A stretch of DNA of 64,000 bases from Bacteroidales bacterium (GTDB lineage Bacteria; Bacteroidota; Bacteroidia; Bacteroidales; UBA932). Of the stretch, positions 24,463 to 32,989 are shown in pieces. The notes beneath the pieces were generated by a model, which saw nothing but the letters and a program-made list of their open reading frames with translations, was not told the DNA's origin and searched no databases. The position numbers were made by a program, and so were the translations under genes. The DNA lies in the NCBI GenBank assembly GCA_017428945.1, contig JAFRPW010000021.1:1-64000 (forward strand), read 5' to 3'. Every line of letters begins with the position of its first letter. Position 1 is the first letter of the stretch.

Positions 24463-26372
24463 TTCTCTTTATTCATCTGTGGCACGGCGGCTGTGGGAAC
24501 AAGTTCCGGACGCCATGCGGGGTCAAGGGCATATAGCTGGTCCACTATGCTTCTCACGGCCATGGCAGGCTTGGTGCCGCCGTAGAAATTGCGGTGGGAA
24601 GGATAAGAGTATACGGTGACCAGTATGGTATATTTGGGAGCATCGGCCGGGAAGAATCCCACGAAGGTTCCCTGGAATTTCTTCCTGCCGGAGGCGTCGC
24701 TGTAAGGGTCCCTGCTGCCGCCCCTTTCTTCGGGGGAGAGCACCACGCGGGCGGTGCCGGTCTTTCCGGCAACTGGCAGTTTGGCATTTCTGAGGCGGGT
24801 TGCGGTACCCTCGTTGACAACGGCCCTGAGGGCGCGGGTCACGGTATCGGCGGTGGCGGGGGAGCAGATGCTGCTGTTGAGCACGGAAGGGCTGTAGTGC
24901 TTGAGCACCTTGCCGTCCTTCTCGATGCTCTCCACCAGATAGGGCTTCATCATCTTTCCCTTGTTGGCCAGGGCGTTGTAGAAGGTGGCTACGTGGAGAG
25001 GCGTGACGGCCATGCTGTATCCGTAGGCCGTGGTTCCAAGGGTGGTGCGGGACCATCCTGCAGAGCCGGGGCGGTTCACCACGGGAGTACCCATGCCGGA
25101 AATGTCAAAGTCGAAGGGCTCTCCAAAGCGGTAAGAGTAGATGTGGTCGAACATCTCCTGCGGCTTTTTGCCGTAGTAATTCTCTGCAAGCCAGGTGAAT
25201 ACGTAGTTTGACGATATTTCAAAGCCATGCATTACGGTTATGTCCCTCCGGCCGGTTTCCCTCTGGTAGTCAAGGATATGCACGTCCTGGTTGTATCCGC
25301 CGGGCACAAAGCCGTTGTTTGTGGGGATGGTCTGGTCAAGGGTCTTTACATATCCGTCTTCCACCAGAGACACCAGGGTGACGGTCTTCATTACGGAGCC
25401 CTGCTCTCCCACTTCGCGGAGGGCCAGGTTGTCCCTTTCCCAAAGCACTGTCTGGGGGGTGTCGCCGCGGGAGAGGTTCACCATTGCGCGGATAGCTCCG
25501 GTCTTTGCCTCCATGATGATGCAGATGCCTGCGCGGACTTCGTCATCGGCCTGGATCTGTTCCCGGAGGGCCTTGTCCGCTATGTCCTGGAAGTCCACGT
25601 TGAGGGTGGTGCGGATATCGTCCCCGTCGACGGCCTTGACGCTGGTGGAGTCTATGTCGCGGATCCAGGTCTTGCGGTCGGTGACGCGGCGCCACTCATA
25701 GCCTTCCTGTCCATGGAGGATGTGGTCGAAGCTGGACTCCAGGCCTATTCGGTTGCTCTCCTTGACGTAGCCGATGGTGCGGCGGGCGAGGGAATCGTAC
25801 GGATAGATGCGCTCCTCGTGCCTTTCCACTATCATGCCGCCCTTGTTGGGGCCTTCGTTGAACAGGGGGAAGGTCCTGAGGCGGTTAAGGGTGGTGAGGT
25901 CGATGTTGTTCTTTATCTTGAGGTATCGGGAACCCTTTTCGCGGCCTTTGAGGATTGCGCTCTCGTAGTCGGCGGCGCTGCGGTCGCGGAACTGGGCCGA
26001 CAGGCTCTTGGCAAGCTCCGCAGCCTTTGCCCTCCAGGCGTCTTCCCCGGCCTGGTTGTTCTTGTCCAGGAACTCCTGCTTGCGGACGGTGCAGTCCATA
26101 TGGATGTCGTACAGGGGGGCCGATATTGCCAGCGGGCGGCCGTCGGTGGCCAGGATGCGGCCTCTCACAGGCTTGTCCACGTGCTTCTGGACGCTGGGAC
26201 GGAAAAGGTCCTCCACGCGCCTGTCCACGTGATACCCCGTCTGTATCTGCACTATCTTCACCATGATGAATACTCCCATGGCGAGGAACAGTATGGACAG
26301 GAAGAACATAACCACGTGTATTCTGTCGCGGTTTTCAATGGTGTCCTGTATTTCGCTCTTTCGCCTTGTCAT
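24459..26372 (-). CDS. ftsI: Penicillin-binding protein (FtsI/PBP3-type transpeptidase)
   Basis: A 637-aa class B PBP. One N-terminal membrane helix (VMFFLSILFLAMGVFIMVK, about residues 21-40) is followed by a dimerisation region and a transpeptidase domain with all three motifs: SVMK (catalytic Ser), SSN (in EISSNYVF) and KTG (VAGKTGTARVV). It lacks an evident PASTA repeat. It follows the ftsL-like gene with a 4-bp overlap and precedes murE, so it is the septal transpeptidase partner of FtsW. Confidence 0.93.
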   Translation of the reverse strand: MTRRKSEIQDTIENRDRIHVVMFFLSILFLAMGVFIMVKIVQIQTGYHVDRRVEDLFRPSVQKHVDKPVRGRILATDGRPLAISAPLYDIHMDCTVRKQEFLDKNNQAGEDAWRAKAAELAKSLSAQFRDRSAADYESAILKGREKGSRYLKIKNNIDLTTLNRLRTFPLFNEGPNKGGMIVERHEERIYPYDSLARRTIGYVKESNRIGLESSFDHILHGQEGYEWRRVTDRKTWIRDIDSTSVKAVDGDDIRTTLNVDFQDIADKALREQIQADDEVRAGICIIMEAKTGAIRAMVNLSRGDTPQTVLWERDNLALREVGEQGSVMKTVTLVSLVEDGYVKTLDQTIPTNNGFVPGGYNQDVHILDYQRETGRRDITVMHGFEISSNYVFTWLAENYYGKKPQEMFDHIYSYRFGEPFDFDISGMGTPVVNRPGSAGWSRTTLGTTAYGYSMAVTPLHVATFYNALANKGKMMKPYLVESIEKDGKVLKHYSPSVLNSSICSPATADTVTRALRAVVNEGTATRLRNAKLPVAGKTGTARVVLSPEERGGSRDPYSDASGRKKFQGTFVGFFPADAPKYTILVTVYSYPSHRNFYGGTKPAMAVRSIVDQLYALDPAWRPELVPTAAVPQMNKEK

Positions 26373-26710
26373 TTCTTCTTTATCACGGTTGCGGGTTCTG
26401 ACGGCATTGCCAGCCTGGATCCCATCCTGTCCAGTCTTGCGGCGGTCTGGGACGCGCTTTCAAGCTTTACCAGCTCCGCCTCTTTCTCCGAGTGACGTAT
26501 CTTGAGTTCCTCTATGGCGGCCTTGTTCTCTCCTGCCTTGGCCAGGGTCTTGTCCACCCTGAGGCTGAGCATTATGGTGAGCCACATAAGGAGGAACAGA
26601 TACATGATGTGCATGTAGTATTTGTCTGCCCTTATCCTGAGGAGGAATTCTCCGTTGCGCAGTGCCTTGAAAGTGTTGCGAACCGCCGCCCAGATGCTGC
26701 CAAGTGTCAT
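26369..26710 (-). CDS. ftsL: FtsL-like small division protein
   Basis: A 113-aa bitopic protein. A short N-terminus is followed by one transmembrane helix (about residues 31-50, MHIMYLFLLMWLTIMLSLRV) and a periplasmic coiled coil (AKAGENKAAIEELKIRHSEKEAELVKLES). Sequence conservation in this family is poor. The call rests on size, topology and position between rsmH and ftsI, both of which it overlaps by 4 bp. FtsL would link FtsQ with FtsW/FtsI. Confidence 0.75.
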   Translation of the reverse strand: MTLGSIWAAVRNTFKALRNGEFLLRIRADKYYMHIMYLFLLMWLTIMLSLRVDKTLAKAGENKAAIEELKIRHSEKEAELVKLESASQTAARLDRMGSRLAMPSEPATVIKKK

Positions 26711-27645
26711 TTTGCTTCCCTCCTTACGGCTATCCTGAGCTTTGCACTGCGGGCGCGGGTGTTCAGGGCTATTTCACTTTCCTGAGGTACTATGGGCTTC
26801 CGGTTCACAGCCTCCAGCGGGGCGCTTACACGCCCGAATGTATCTTTGTTCTCAATGCCGTCTATGTTGCCTGTCTTGATGTAGTTCTTGACCATGCGGT
26901 CTTCCAGACTGTGGTAGGTTATCACCACCAGGCGGCCGCCTTCCTTAAGGCTGGCGGTTGCGCCTTCCAGGAACTTCTCCAGGGAGCGCATTTCCTGATT
27001 CACTTCAATCCTGAGTGCCTGGTAGATGCGTGCAAGGGCCTTGTGCTCTGCATTTCTGGGCAGAGCCCTGGCTATTGCGCGGTCAAGGTCTCCGGTGGTC
27101 CGGATTGTTTCCGCAGCCTTTATCAGGCGTGCAATCTGGCGGGCGTTGTCCACTTCTCCGTACAGGCGGAGGATGCGTTCCAGGTCCTCTTCCGAGTAGG
27201 TGTTCACCACATCTGCCGCCGTGAGGCGTGCCTCTTTGTTCATCCTCATGTCCAGGGGAGCGTCCTCGAAGCGGAAGCTGAAACCGCGCTCCGCGGTGTC
27301 AAACTGGTGGCTGGATACTCCAAGGTCTGCCAGGATGCCGTCGAATACCCCTTTCCCGTCATTCCCGGACTTGTTCCGGGAATCTCTCCTTATCTGTTCC
27401 GCATAGTTCTCTATGAACCTGAAGTTGTTGTGGATGAGGGTGAGCCTGGGGTCTTCAGGGGCATTCTCTATAGCGTCGATGTCACGATCGAAGGCGATGA
27501 CGCTCCCGCCATCGTGTAAGCGTGAAAGTATGGCAGCGGTGTGCCCACCGCCTCCGAAAGTGGCATCTGCGTATATTCCGTCAGGATTTGTGACAAGGCC
27601 GGAGATACTCTCCTCCAGCAGCACAGGGATATGATACTGAGACAT
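26707..27645 (-). CDS. rsmH: 16S rRNA m4C1402 methyltransferase with in-frame palindrome
   Basis: A 312-aa SAM-dependent methyltransferase of 16S rRNA C1402. It has the N-terminal YHIPVLLEES, the SAM loop DATFGGGGHT, ILADLGVSSHQFD, the FRFEDAPLDMRMN region and C-terminal SLEDRMVKNY. Between NFRFIENYAEQI and FDGILADLG the protein carries RRDSRNKSGNDGKG, encoded by a 28-bp palindrome of the GTCATTCCCG family (27357-27386). The insertion lies in a surface-type loop and the catalytic motifs are intact. It is translated right after mraZ. Confidence 0.95.
   Translation of the reverse strand: MSQYHIPVLLEESISGLVTNPDGIYADATFGGGGHTAAILSRLHDGGSVIAFDRDIDAIENAPEDPRLTLIHNNFRFIENYAEQIRRDSRNKSGNDGKGVFDGILADLGVSSHQFDTAERGFSFRFEDAPLDMRMNKEARLTAADVVNTYSEEDLERILRLYGEVDNARQIARLIKAAETIRTTGDLDRAIARALPRNAEHKALARIYQALRIEVNQEMRSLEKFLEGATASLKEGGRLVVITYHSLEDRMVKNYIKTGNIDGIENKDTFGRVSAPLEAVNRKPIVPQESEIALNTRARSAKLRIAVRREAK
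27357..27386. repeat. 28-bp palindrome GTCATTCCCG family, copy 2 (inside rsmH)
   Basis: Stem ATTCCCGGA/TCCGGGAAT (9 bp) with a 5-nt loop CTTGT and the same CGTC...CTC flanks as the copies at 9825 and 30620. It is read in frame on the minus strand as RDSRNKSGND. Confidence 0.75.
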
Positions 27646-27657
27646 TGCCCGGACCTC

Positions 27658-28119
27658 CTACTTGCGTTCGGATAGTCTTGTGGCGGTGGATTTGAACTGC
27701 TCGTCAGAAAGGAGGTTGGCCTTATGTGCCTCTGCATCCCAGATCTGAAGCTTGTAACCGACTCCGCCGAATACTACCTCTTTGGTTATACCTGCGCTCT
27801 CAAGCAGCTCTGACGGGATGTTCAGGCGGCCCAGCTTTCCGTCCGGGACGATTGTGAAAACTCCGTCATTGTACTTGGTCCAGAACAAAGCGTCCTCAGT
27901 ATTCAGTTCGGGGTCTGTCTTTTCCAGCACCAGTTCGCTGCGCCGGACCCATTCCTCGTAGGGGAACAGGTCCAGGCACTGCTGCTGGACGTTTTTCTTT
28001 ACCACGAGGGTCATGTCTTCCGATCCTCCACGGACCATGGCGTCACGGAAGATGGCAGGGAGCACGACGCGCCCCTTGTCATCAACTTTACCGCTTGCTT
28101 TTCCGAAGAATCTGACCAT
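27658..28119 (-). CDS. mraZ: Transcriptional regulator MraZ
   Basis: A 153-aa protein with two AbrB/SpoVT-like halves: FGKASGKVDDKGRVVLPAIFRD at the N-terminus and DGVFTIVPDGKLGRLNIPSELLE in the second half. MraZ proteins bind DNA upstream of dcw clusters and regulate them. It is the first gene of the cluster here, with a -7 box at 28158-28165 and a leader of about 35 nt. It leads directly into rsmH (12-bp gap). Confidence 0.93.
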   Translation of the reverse strand: MVRFFGKASGKVDDKGRVVLPAIFRDAMVRGGSEDMTLVVKKNVQQQCLDLFPYEEWVRRSELVLEKTDPELNTEDALFWTKYNDGVFTIVPDGKLGRLNIPSELLESAGITKEVVFGGVGYKLQIWDAEAHKANLLSDEQFKSTATRLSERK

Positions 28120-28157
28120 GTGGTTAAACCTTAAACTTTACTTTCACGCTTTGGTTG

Positions 28158-28165
28158 CAAAGATA
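28158..28165 (-). promoter_or_regulatory. -7 box TATCTTTG of mraZ and the dcw cluster
   Basis: TATCTTTG on the minus strand lies 38 nt before the mraZ ATG. It is the only clear promoter box seen upstream of the roughly 15-kb dcw run. Tandem GTGG/CTTT-type MraZ sites were not obvious to the eye. Confidence 0.6.
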
Positions 28166-28262
28166 ATCATAATTTTCCATTTTATTACATAATCTTCCAA
28201 ATTTTTCCACAATCTTTTCAACAGCCCTTTTGTGGCCCCTCCAGCCTCCGTTTTTGCCTCCT

Positions 28263-28294
28263 CCGTCCCTGAAAATGGCCGTTTTTACGGACGG
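28263..28294. repeat. 32-nt CCGTCC...GGACGG element, copy 1
   Basis: CCGTCCCTGAAAATGGCC then GTTTTTACGGACGG. It is nearly identical to the reverse complement of 31999-32030 and similar to 28314-28345. It lies in the 285-bp gap between mraZ and glpF. Confidence 0.6.
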
Positions 28295-28313
28295 CGGTCT
28301 GGTTTTGCCCCTT

Positions 28314-28345
28314 CCGTCCGGGATTTTGGCCTTTTTCCCGGACGG
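28314..28345. repeat. 32-nt CCGTCC...GGACGG element, copy 2
   Basis: CCGTCCGGGA...TCCCGGACGG forms a perfect 10-bp stem with a 12-nt T-rich centre (TTTTGGCCTTTT). The same length and core (TTTT/GGCC/TTTT) as copy 1, 19 nt away, suggests a tandem duplicate. Confidence 0.6.
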
Positions 28346-28350
28346 GGTAT

Positions 28351-28380
28351 AAAAAAACCGCCCTCCGGGAAGGAAGGCGG
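28351..28380 (-). terminator. Intrinsic terminator of glpK-glpF
   Basis: On the minus strand, downstream of glpF, CCGCCTTCC and GGAGGGCGG form a GC-rich stem with a short loop followed by seven T. This is a textbook intrinsic terminator. Confidence 0.8.
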
Positions 28381-28404
28381 TGTGGTTAAAGTGTGATTAG
28401 CCTG

Positions 28405-29124
28405 CTAGAACACCAGCATATAAAGCAGTGCTGCGAAGGCGCCGCCGGCCATGGGGCCTGCTACGGGAACCCAGCTGTAGGACCAGCCGCTGTCACGTTT
28501 GCCGGCGATGGGAAGCACGGCGTGTGCACAGCGGGGGCTAAGGTCACGGGCGGGGTTCATGGCGTAACCGGTGGTTGCACCCAGTGACATACCCAGGGCC
28601 ATAATTACGCAGGTCACAGGGAATGCGCCAAGAGCGCCTGCTCCAACGGGCGTATTGCCCTTGGTGCCAAGACACAGGATCACGAACACAAGCACTGCGG
28701 TGGCAATGAACTCGCATAGGAAGTTCCTCCAGGGATTCCATATTGCAGGCATGGTGCAGAATGTGCCAAGCATGGCATCGGGCTGGTCTGCAGTGGCCTT
28801 GTAATGGTCTTTGTAGAAAAGCCATACAAGCACGGCGCCAAGGAAGCCGCCAACCATCTGGGCGATGATGTAGCCGCAGACGGAAGCCCAGGGGAAAGTA
28901 CCTGCAATGGCAAGGCCAAGCGTGACTGCAGGGTTAAGATGTGCTCCGGAAATGGGACCGGCAACAAGCACGCCCATCATGACTGCGAAACCCCAGGCCA
29001 GGGTAATCACAACCCATCCTGCACCCTGCGCCTTGGATTTGTTAAGCGTAACGGCAGCGCAAACGCCGTCACCAAAAAGCACCAGGATAAGGGTGCCCAA
29101 CAATTCAAAGATATACTGCTGCAT
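28405..29124 (-). CDS. glpF: Glycerol uptake facilitator (aquaglyceroporin)
   Basis: A 239-aa MIP-family channel with six membrane helices and the two half-helix motifs SGAHLNPAVTLG and GYAMNPARDLSPR. The Asp after the second NPA (NPARD) and the Gly-rich pore lining favour glycerol over pure water transport. It is coupled to glycerol kinase 4 bp upstream, so imported glycerol is trapped as glycerol-3-phosphate. A strong terminator follows it. Confidence 0.93.
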   Translation of the reverse strand: MQQYIFELLGTLILVLFGDGVCAAVTLNKSKAQGAGWVVITLAWGFAVMMGVLVAGPISGAHLNPAVTLGLAIAGTFPWASVCGYIIAQMVGGFLGAVLVWLFYKDHYKATADQPDAMLGTFCTMPAIWNPWRNFLCEFIATAVLVFVILCLGTKGNTPVGAGALGAFPVTCVIMALGMSLGATTGYAMNPARDLSPRCAHAVLPIAGKRDSGWSYSWVPVAGPMAGGAFAALLYMLVF

Positions 29125-29128
29125 AATA

Positions 29129-30604
29129 CTATTTGTTTATTGTACGTTTGATTGCATCGGCCCAGCCTGCCTTGAGGGCGGAGACATCCTCTGCGGAGGG
29201 CTTGAAGGCGGCATCTACCTGCCACTGGCGTTTGATTTCCTCTACGGAGGACCAGAAGCCGACGGCGAGGCCGGCCAGGTATGCGGCGCCCATGGCGGTG
29301 GTTTCAGTGACCTTGGGACGGATGACTGAGGCGCCGAGGACATCGGCCTGGAACTGCATCATGAGGTTGTTGCGGGAGGCTCCGCCGTCGACCTTGAGCT
29401 CTGAGAGCTTTACGCCGGCGTCCTTTTCCATGGCACCCACGATGTCCATGGTCTGGAAAGCGATGCCCTCCAGGGCGGCGCGGGCAATGTGTGCGGCGGT
29501 TGTGCCGCGGGTGATACCGGTGAGAAGGCCGCGGGCACTTGAATCCCAATACGGGGCGCCCATGCCGGTGAGGGCCGGAACGAAGTATACGCCGCCGTTG
29601 TCCGGAACGGAAGCCGCCAGGGCCTCTACCTCGGAGGAACTGCGGATGACGCCCAGACCGTCGCGGAGCCACTGGACCACGCTGCCGCCAACGAAGATGG
29701 AGCCTTCAAGGGCATAGTTCACTTTGCCGTTCAACTTCCATGCAATTGTGGTGAGGAGGTTGTTCTTGGACATGATAGGCTTCTCTCCGGTGTTCATGAG
29801 AAGGAAGCAGCCGGTACCGTAGGTATTCTTGACGCTGCCGGGCTCCGTGCACATCTGGCCGAAGAGGGCGGCCTGCTGGTCTCCGGCTATACCGGCAATG
29901 GGAACCTCGTGCGCGAATATGGTGGTCTTGGTGTTGCCGTACACTTCTGACGATGACTTCACCTCAGGCATCATGGATGCGGGAATGTCCAGAAGTTCAA
30001 GGAGTTCCTTGTCCCACTCAAGAGTGTTAATATTGAACAGCATCGTGCGGGAGGCATTGGTGACGTCCGTCACATGGACCTCTCCGCGGGTGAGCTGCCA
30101 TACCAGCCAGGTGTCTACGGTGCCAAAGCGCAGCTGACCCTTTTCCGCCTTCTCGCGGGCGCCGGGAACATTGTCCAGGATCCAGCGGATCTTGGTGCCG
30201 GAGAAATAAGCGTCCACGATGAGGCCGGTCTTGCGGCGGATGATATCGGCCTTGGGGGCGAGGGTCTCGCAGAACTCTGCGGTGCGGCGGTCCTGCCACA
30301 CGATGGCGTTGTACACCGGAACTCCCGTTTCAGCGTCCCACACTATGGTGGTTTCCCTCTGGTTGGTTATGCCGATACCCGCTATGTCCAGGCCGTTGAT
30401 GCCGATAGTGGAGATGGCCTCCGCTATCACTGCGGCCTCCGACGCCCAGATTTCCATGGGATCGTGCTCTACCCAGCCGGGCTTGGGAAAATGCTGGGTG
30501 AACTCTTTCTGGGCCACGCTGCATACACTGCCGTCGTGGTCAAAGACTATTGCCCTGGAACTGCTTGTGCCCTGGTCCAGAGCCAGAATGTACTTTTTTG
30601 TCAT
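29129..30604 (-). CDS. glpK: Glycerol kinase
   Basis: A 491-aa FGGY-family kinase that phosphorylates glycerol at the 3 position. It has the N-terminal [25 protein letters not shown], a [12 protein letters not shown] region and the C-terminal [17 protein letters not shown]. The start at 30604 (MTKKYIL) fits the family; an in-frame ATG at 30625 lies within a palindromic repeat and is rejected. It is followed by glpF after 4 bp. Confidence 0.95.
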   Translation of the reverse strand: MTKKYILALDQGTSSSRAIVFDHDGSVCSVAQKEFTQHFPKPGWVEHDPMEIWASEAAVIAEAISTIGINGLDIAGIGITNQRETTIVWDAETGVPVYNAIVWQDRRTAEFCETLAPKADIIRRKTGLIVDAYFSGTKIRWILDNVPGAREKAEKGQLRFGTVDTWLVWQLTRGEVHVTDVTNASRTMLFNINTLEWDKELLELLDIPASMMPEVKSSSEVYGNTKTTIFAHEVPIAGIAGDQQAALFGQMCTEPGSVKNTYGTGCFLLMNTGEKPIMSKNNLLTTIAWKLNGKVNYALEGSIFVGGSVVQWLRDGLGVIRSSSEVEALAASVPDNGGVYFVPALTGMGAPYWDSSARGLLTGITRGTTAAHIARAALEGIAFQTMDIVGAMEKDAGVKLSELKVDGGASRNNLMMQFQADVLGASVIRPKVTETTAMGAAYLAGLAVGFWSSVEEIKRQWQVDAAFKPSAEDVSALKAGWADAIKRTINK

Positions 30605-30619
30605 AATTATATGGTTTTC

Positions 30620-30647
30620 CGTCATTCCCGACCTGCTCGGGAATCTC
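30620..30647. repeat. 28-bp palindrome GTCATTCCCG family, copy 3 (miaB-glpK gap)
   Basis: Stem ATTCCCGA/TCGGGAAT (8 bp), loop CCTGC, with the same CGTC...CTC flanks. The eighth stem pair is A-T here but G-C in the other copies, a compensated change. Confidence 0.75.
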
Positions 30648-30649
30648 TA

Positions 30650-31963
30650 TTATTTACAAATAAGAGTTGCACTTGTACAATCTGTCACCGTAACATCCGT
30701 GTAGTCTCCCTTCTTCAAGTTCCCCGCCGGGAATACGCACATCATGTTGTTGGAGGCGCGGCCGCAAAGTTCGGCAGGATTGCGCTTGGAAGGGCCTTCC
30801 ACCAGCACGGTGACGGTTTTCCCTATCATTTTACGGTATTCCTCCAGGGACTTGCGGTTCTGAAGCTCGATAATCTCCTGAAGGCGGCGGTTCTTGACTT
30901 CCGGGGGGACATCGTCCTTCATGGTGCGGTTGGCAAGGGTGCCGGGGCGGTCAGAATACGCGAACATGAAGGCCCAGTAGAAGCCCACTTTCTCAAATAG
31001 GCTGAGGGTCTGCCGATGGTCTTCTTCCGTCTCCGTGCAGAAACCGGCGATGACGTCCGTTGTGATGCCGCATTCCGGCATGGTGCTGCGGATCTTGGCA
31101 ACCCTCTCCAGATACCATTCACGGCTGTATTTGCGGCGCATAAGATCCAGCATCCGGGTGCTTCCGGACTGGACCGGAAGGTGGATGTGCTTGCAGATAT
31201 TGGGAATGGACGCAATGGTCTCTATTACCTTGTCACTTATGTCCTTGGGATGGGAGGTCTGGAAACGGACCCTGAGGAGAGGACTGATGGCGGCAACGCG
31301 CTTCAGAAGCTCTGCAAAGTCTACGGTTTCCTCCGCGCTCTTCCACAGGTAGCTGTCTACGTTCTGGCCAAGCAGGGTAACCTCCCTATAGCCCCTCTGG
31401 AACACGTCGCAGGCCTCCCTCACTATGCTGTGAGGGTCTCTTGAACGCTCTGCTCCACGGGTGTAGGGCACAACGCAGTAGGAGCACACATTGTTGCATC
31501 CGCGCATGATGGATATAAAGGCGGAAAGTCCGTTCCTGTCCGTCCTTACGGGAGTTATGTCCGCGTAGGTTTCCTCACGGGAGAGAAGAACGTCCATCTG
31601 TGGGCTGTCCGGGGTTATGGCTTCAAGGAGTTCCGGGAGACGGCGGTATGCGTCCGGGCCAACCACAAGGTCTACCTTGCCGGTGTCCAAAAGCTTGTCC
31701 TTAAGGCGTTCCGCCATGCATCCCACAATGCCCACCAGCGTACCCGGGCGCGCTTTTTTCTGCCTCGCAAACACATCCAGGCGCCCCCAGATGCGCTGCT
31801 CCGCATTATCTCTAATGGAACAGGTATTGGCCATCACAAGGTCTGCCTCCTCCATGCTCTCCGTCCTCCCGTATCCGGCCTTTTCCAGAATTGCGAAAAT
31901 GACTTCCGTGTCATTCACGTTCATCTGGCAGCCGTAAGTTTCTATGTATGCTTTTTTCATCAT
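30650..31963 (-). CDS. miaB: tRNA 2-methylthio-N6-isopentenyladenosine synthase
   Basis: About 436-437 aa. MiaB is a radical-SAM methylthiotransferase that modifies A37 of tRNAs. It shows an N-terminal UPF0004 domain with YIETYGCQMN and the Cys residues of the auxiliary 4Fe-4S cluster (GCMAERL), the radical-SAM motif RGCNNVCSYCVVPYTRG and a C-terminal TRAM domain. The start is ATG at 31963 or the adjacent ATG at 31960. A TATCTTTG box at 31966-31973 is only 2-5 nt upstream, so the mRNA is probably leaderless. A longer in-frame extension upstream would include the promoter and is rejected. Confidence 0.94.
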   Translation of the reverse strand: MMKKAYIETYGCQMNVNDTEVIFAILEKAGYGRTESMEEADLVMANTCSIRDNAEQRIWGRLDVFARQKKARPGTLVGIVGCMAERLKDKLLDTGKVDLVVGPDAYRRLPELLEAITPDSPQMDVLLSREETYADITPVRTDRNGLSAFISIMRGCNNVCSYCVVPYTRGAERSRDPHSIVREACDVFQRGYREVTLLGQNVDSYLWKSAEETVDFAELLKRVAAISPLLRVRFQTSHPKDISDKVIETIASIPNICKHIHLPVQSGSTRMLDLMRRKYSREWYLERVAKIRSTMPECGITTDVIAGFCTETEEDHRQTLSLFEKVGFYWAFMFAYSDRPGTLANRTMKDDVPPEVKNRRLQEIIELQNRKSLEEYRKMIGKTVTVLVEGPSKRNPAELCGRASNNMMCVFPAGNLKKGDYTDVTVTDCTSATLICK

Positions 31964-31965
31964 TA

Positions 31966-31973
31966 CAAAGATA
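31966..31973 (-). promoter_or_regulatory. -7 box TATCTTTG, directly before miaB
   Basis: TATCTTTG on the minus strand, then TA, then ATGATG. A start 5 nt downstream coincides with the second ATG (31960), so a leaderless mRNA is predicted. Confidence 0.55.
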
Positions 31974-31998
31974 ATCATTTTTCCACTATCTCCCCTAG

Positions 31999-32030
31999 CC
32001 GTCCGCAAAAACGGGCATTTTCAGGGACGG
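31999..32030. repeat. 32-nt CCGTCC...GGACGG element, copy 3 (inverted)
   Basis: CCGTCCGCAAAAACGGGC then ATTTTCAGGGACGG. The reverse complement differs from copy 1 at only two positions by eye. It lies between the divergent miaB and LEA14-like genes. Confidence 0.6.
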
Positions 32031-32054
32031 AAGGCGGAATTGGGGAAAAATGCT

Positions 32055-32062
32055 TATCTTTG
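32055..32062 (+). promoter_or_regulatory. -7 box TATCTTTG, 4 nt before the LEA14-like gene
   Basis: TATCTTTG, then TGAT, then the ATG at 32067. A leaderless transcript is predicted. Confidence 0.55.
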
Positions 32063-32066
32063 TGAT

Positions 32067-32528
32067 ATGAAACGCTTGCTCCATATGGCAATGCTTGCCT
32101 TGGCGGTACTCGTCGCGGCTTCCTGCGGAGTCTCCAAGGTCAAGGACATAAAAGTCACGTCCGTGGACTTCAAGTACATTACGCCAACATCGGCAAGAAG
32201 TCTTGACGCGGTGCTGCTTCTGGGAATAGACAATCCGGCTCCGGCCATAAAGATATCGGCCCTGGAGGGCATTGTGAGCTATGGGGACAGGGCACTGGTG
32301 AGTGTCACTTCCGGCGGGATAGACCTTCAGAAAAAGAGCAGCCAGGTATATGAGGTCCCGTGCACCGCATCCCTTCTGGACGGCGTTTCGCTGCTGTCTC
32401 TCATACCTGTCTTTACCGGCTCTCCGGATGCCCTGAAGGCAGATGTCCGCCTTCATGTCGCTCTCAAGAACGGCCCAGGCACGGACCTTGTATTCAATGA
32501 CCTGAAAATACTCAATTTCACCCGATGA
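32067..32528 (+). CDS. LEA14/WHy-domain-like lipoprotein
   Basis: A 153-aa protein with a lipoprotein signal (MKRLLHMAMLALAVLVAASC; lipobox Cys near residue 20). The rest is a small beta-rich domain (VKDIKVTSVDFKYITP, LLLGIDNPAPAIKISALEG) resembling the LEA14/WHy fold. It is envelope-anchored and its role is unknown. The start is fixed by the promoter box 4 nt upstream and by the signal peptide. It overlaps the SPOR gene by 4 bp, and rpoN follows. Confidence 0.7.
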   Translation: MKRLLHMAMLALAVLVAASCGVSKVKDIKVTSVDFKYITPTSARSLDAVLLLGIDNPAPAIKISALEGIVSYGDRALVSVTSGGIDLQKKSSQVYEVPCTASLLDGVSLLSLIPVFTGSPDALKADVRLHVALKNGPGTDLVFNDLKILNFTR

Positions 32529-32983
32529 AACGCATACTCCTCATATTGGCCCTGCTTACCGTGAGCATTGCCGCAAGCGCCCAGCTGGACTCCCTCACCA
32601 GGGCGTCCATGGACACCACGCTTGTGGGACGTGACATCATGTCGCTGGTTGGCAGCAAGGTTTCCGTAAAGCAGTCCATGCCGGTACGTGCCGCCCTTAA
32701 CAACTACATCCGCTCCAACAGCGGAAAGAAGGTCCAGGGCTACCGCATAAGGGTTTTCTACGACAACAGCCCCCAGGCCCGCACCCGCAGTGAGGGCATA
32801 GCCGCATACCTTCGCAGCCAGTACCCGGAAAACGGCGTCTACCGTACCTTCGAAGCGCCCAACTACAAAGTCACGGTGGGAGATTTCCGTTCCAAGGAAG
32901 AAGCCCTCAAGATATATATGGCCCTGAAAGGTATTTATCCTACTGCATATATAATTAAAGAGAATATTAATTACCCGCTGTAA
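32525..32983 (+). CDS. SPOR-domain periplasmic protein
   Basis: A 152-aa protein with a cleavable signal peptide (MKRILLILALLTVSIAASAQ). The C-terminal half is SPOR-like: VQGYRIRVFYDN, RSEGIAAYLRSQYP, YKVTVGDFRSKEEALK and a final YIIKENI. SPOR domains bind denuded peptidoglycan, often at division sites. It lies between the LEA14-like lipoprotein (4-bp overlap) and rpoN (6-bp gap). Confidence 0.8.
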   Translation: MKRILLILALLTVSIAASAQLDSLTRASMDTTLVGRDIMSLVGSKVSVKQSMPVRAALNNYIRSNSGKKVQGYRIRVFYDNSPQARTRSEGIAAYLRSQYPENGVYRTFEAPNYKVTVGDFRSKEEALKIYMALKGIYPTAYIIKENINYPL

Positions 32984-32989
32984 AGAACC

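Noticed and set aside
30605-30625. A longer start for glpK at an ATG at 30625
   Set aside because: That ATG is part of the 28-bp palindrome; the family's N-terminus fits the ATG at 30604.
31964-32008. N-terminal extension of miaB upstream of the ATGATG pair
   Set aside because: It would contain the -7 box and part of the 32-nt repeat, and lacks family similarity.
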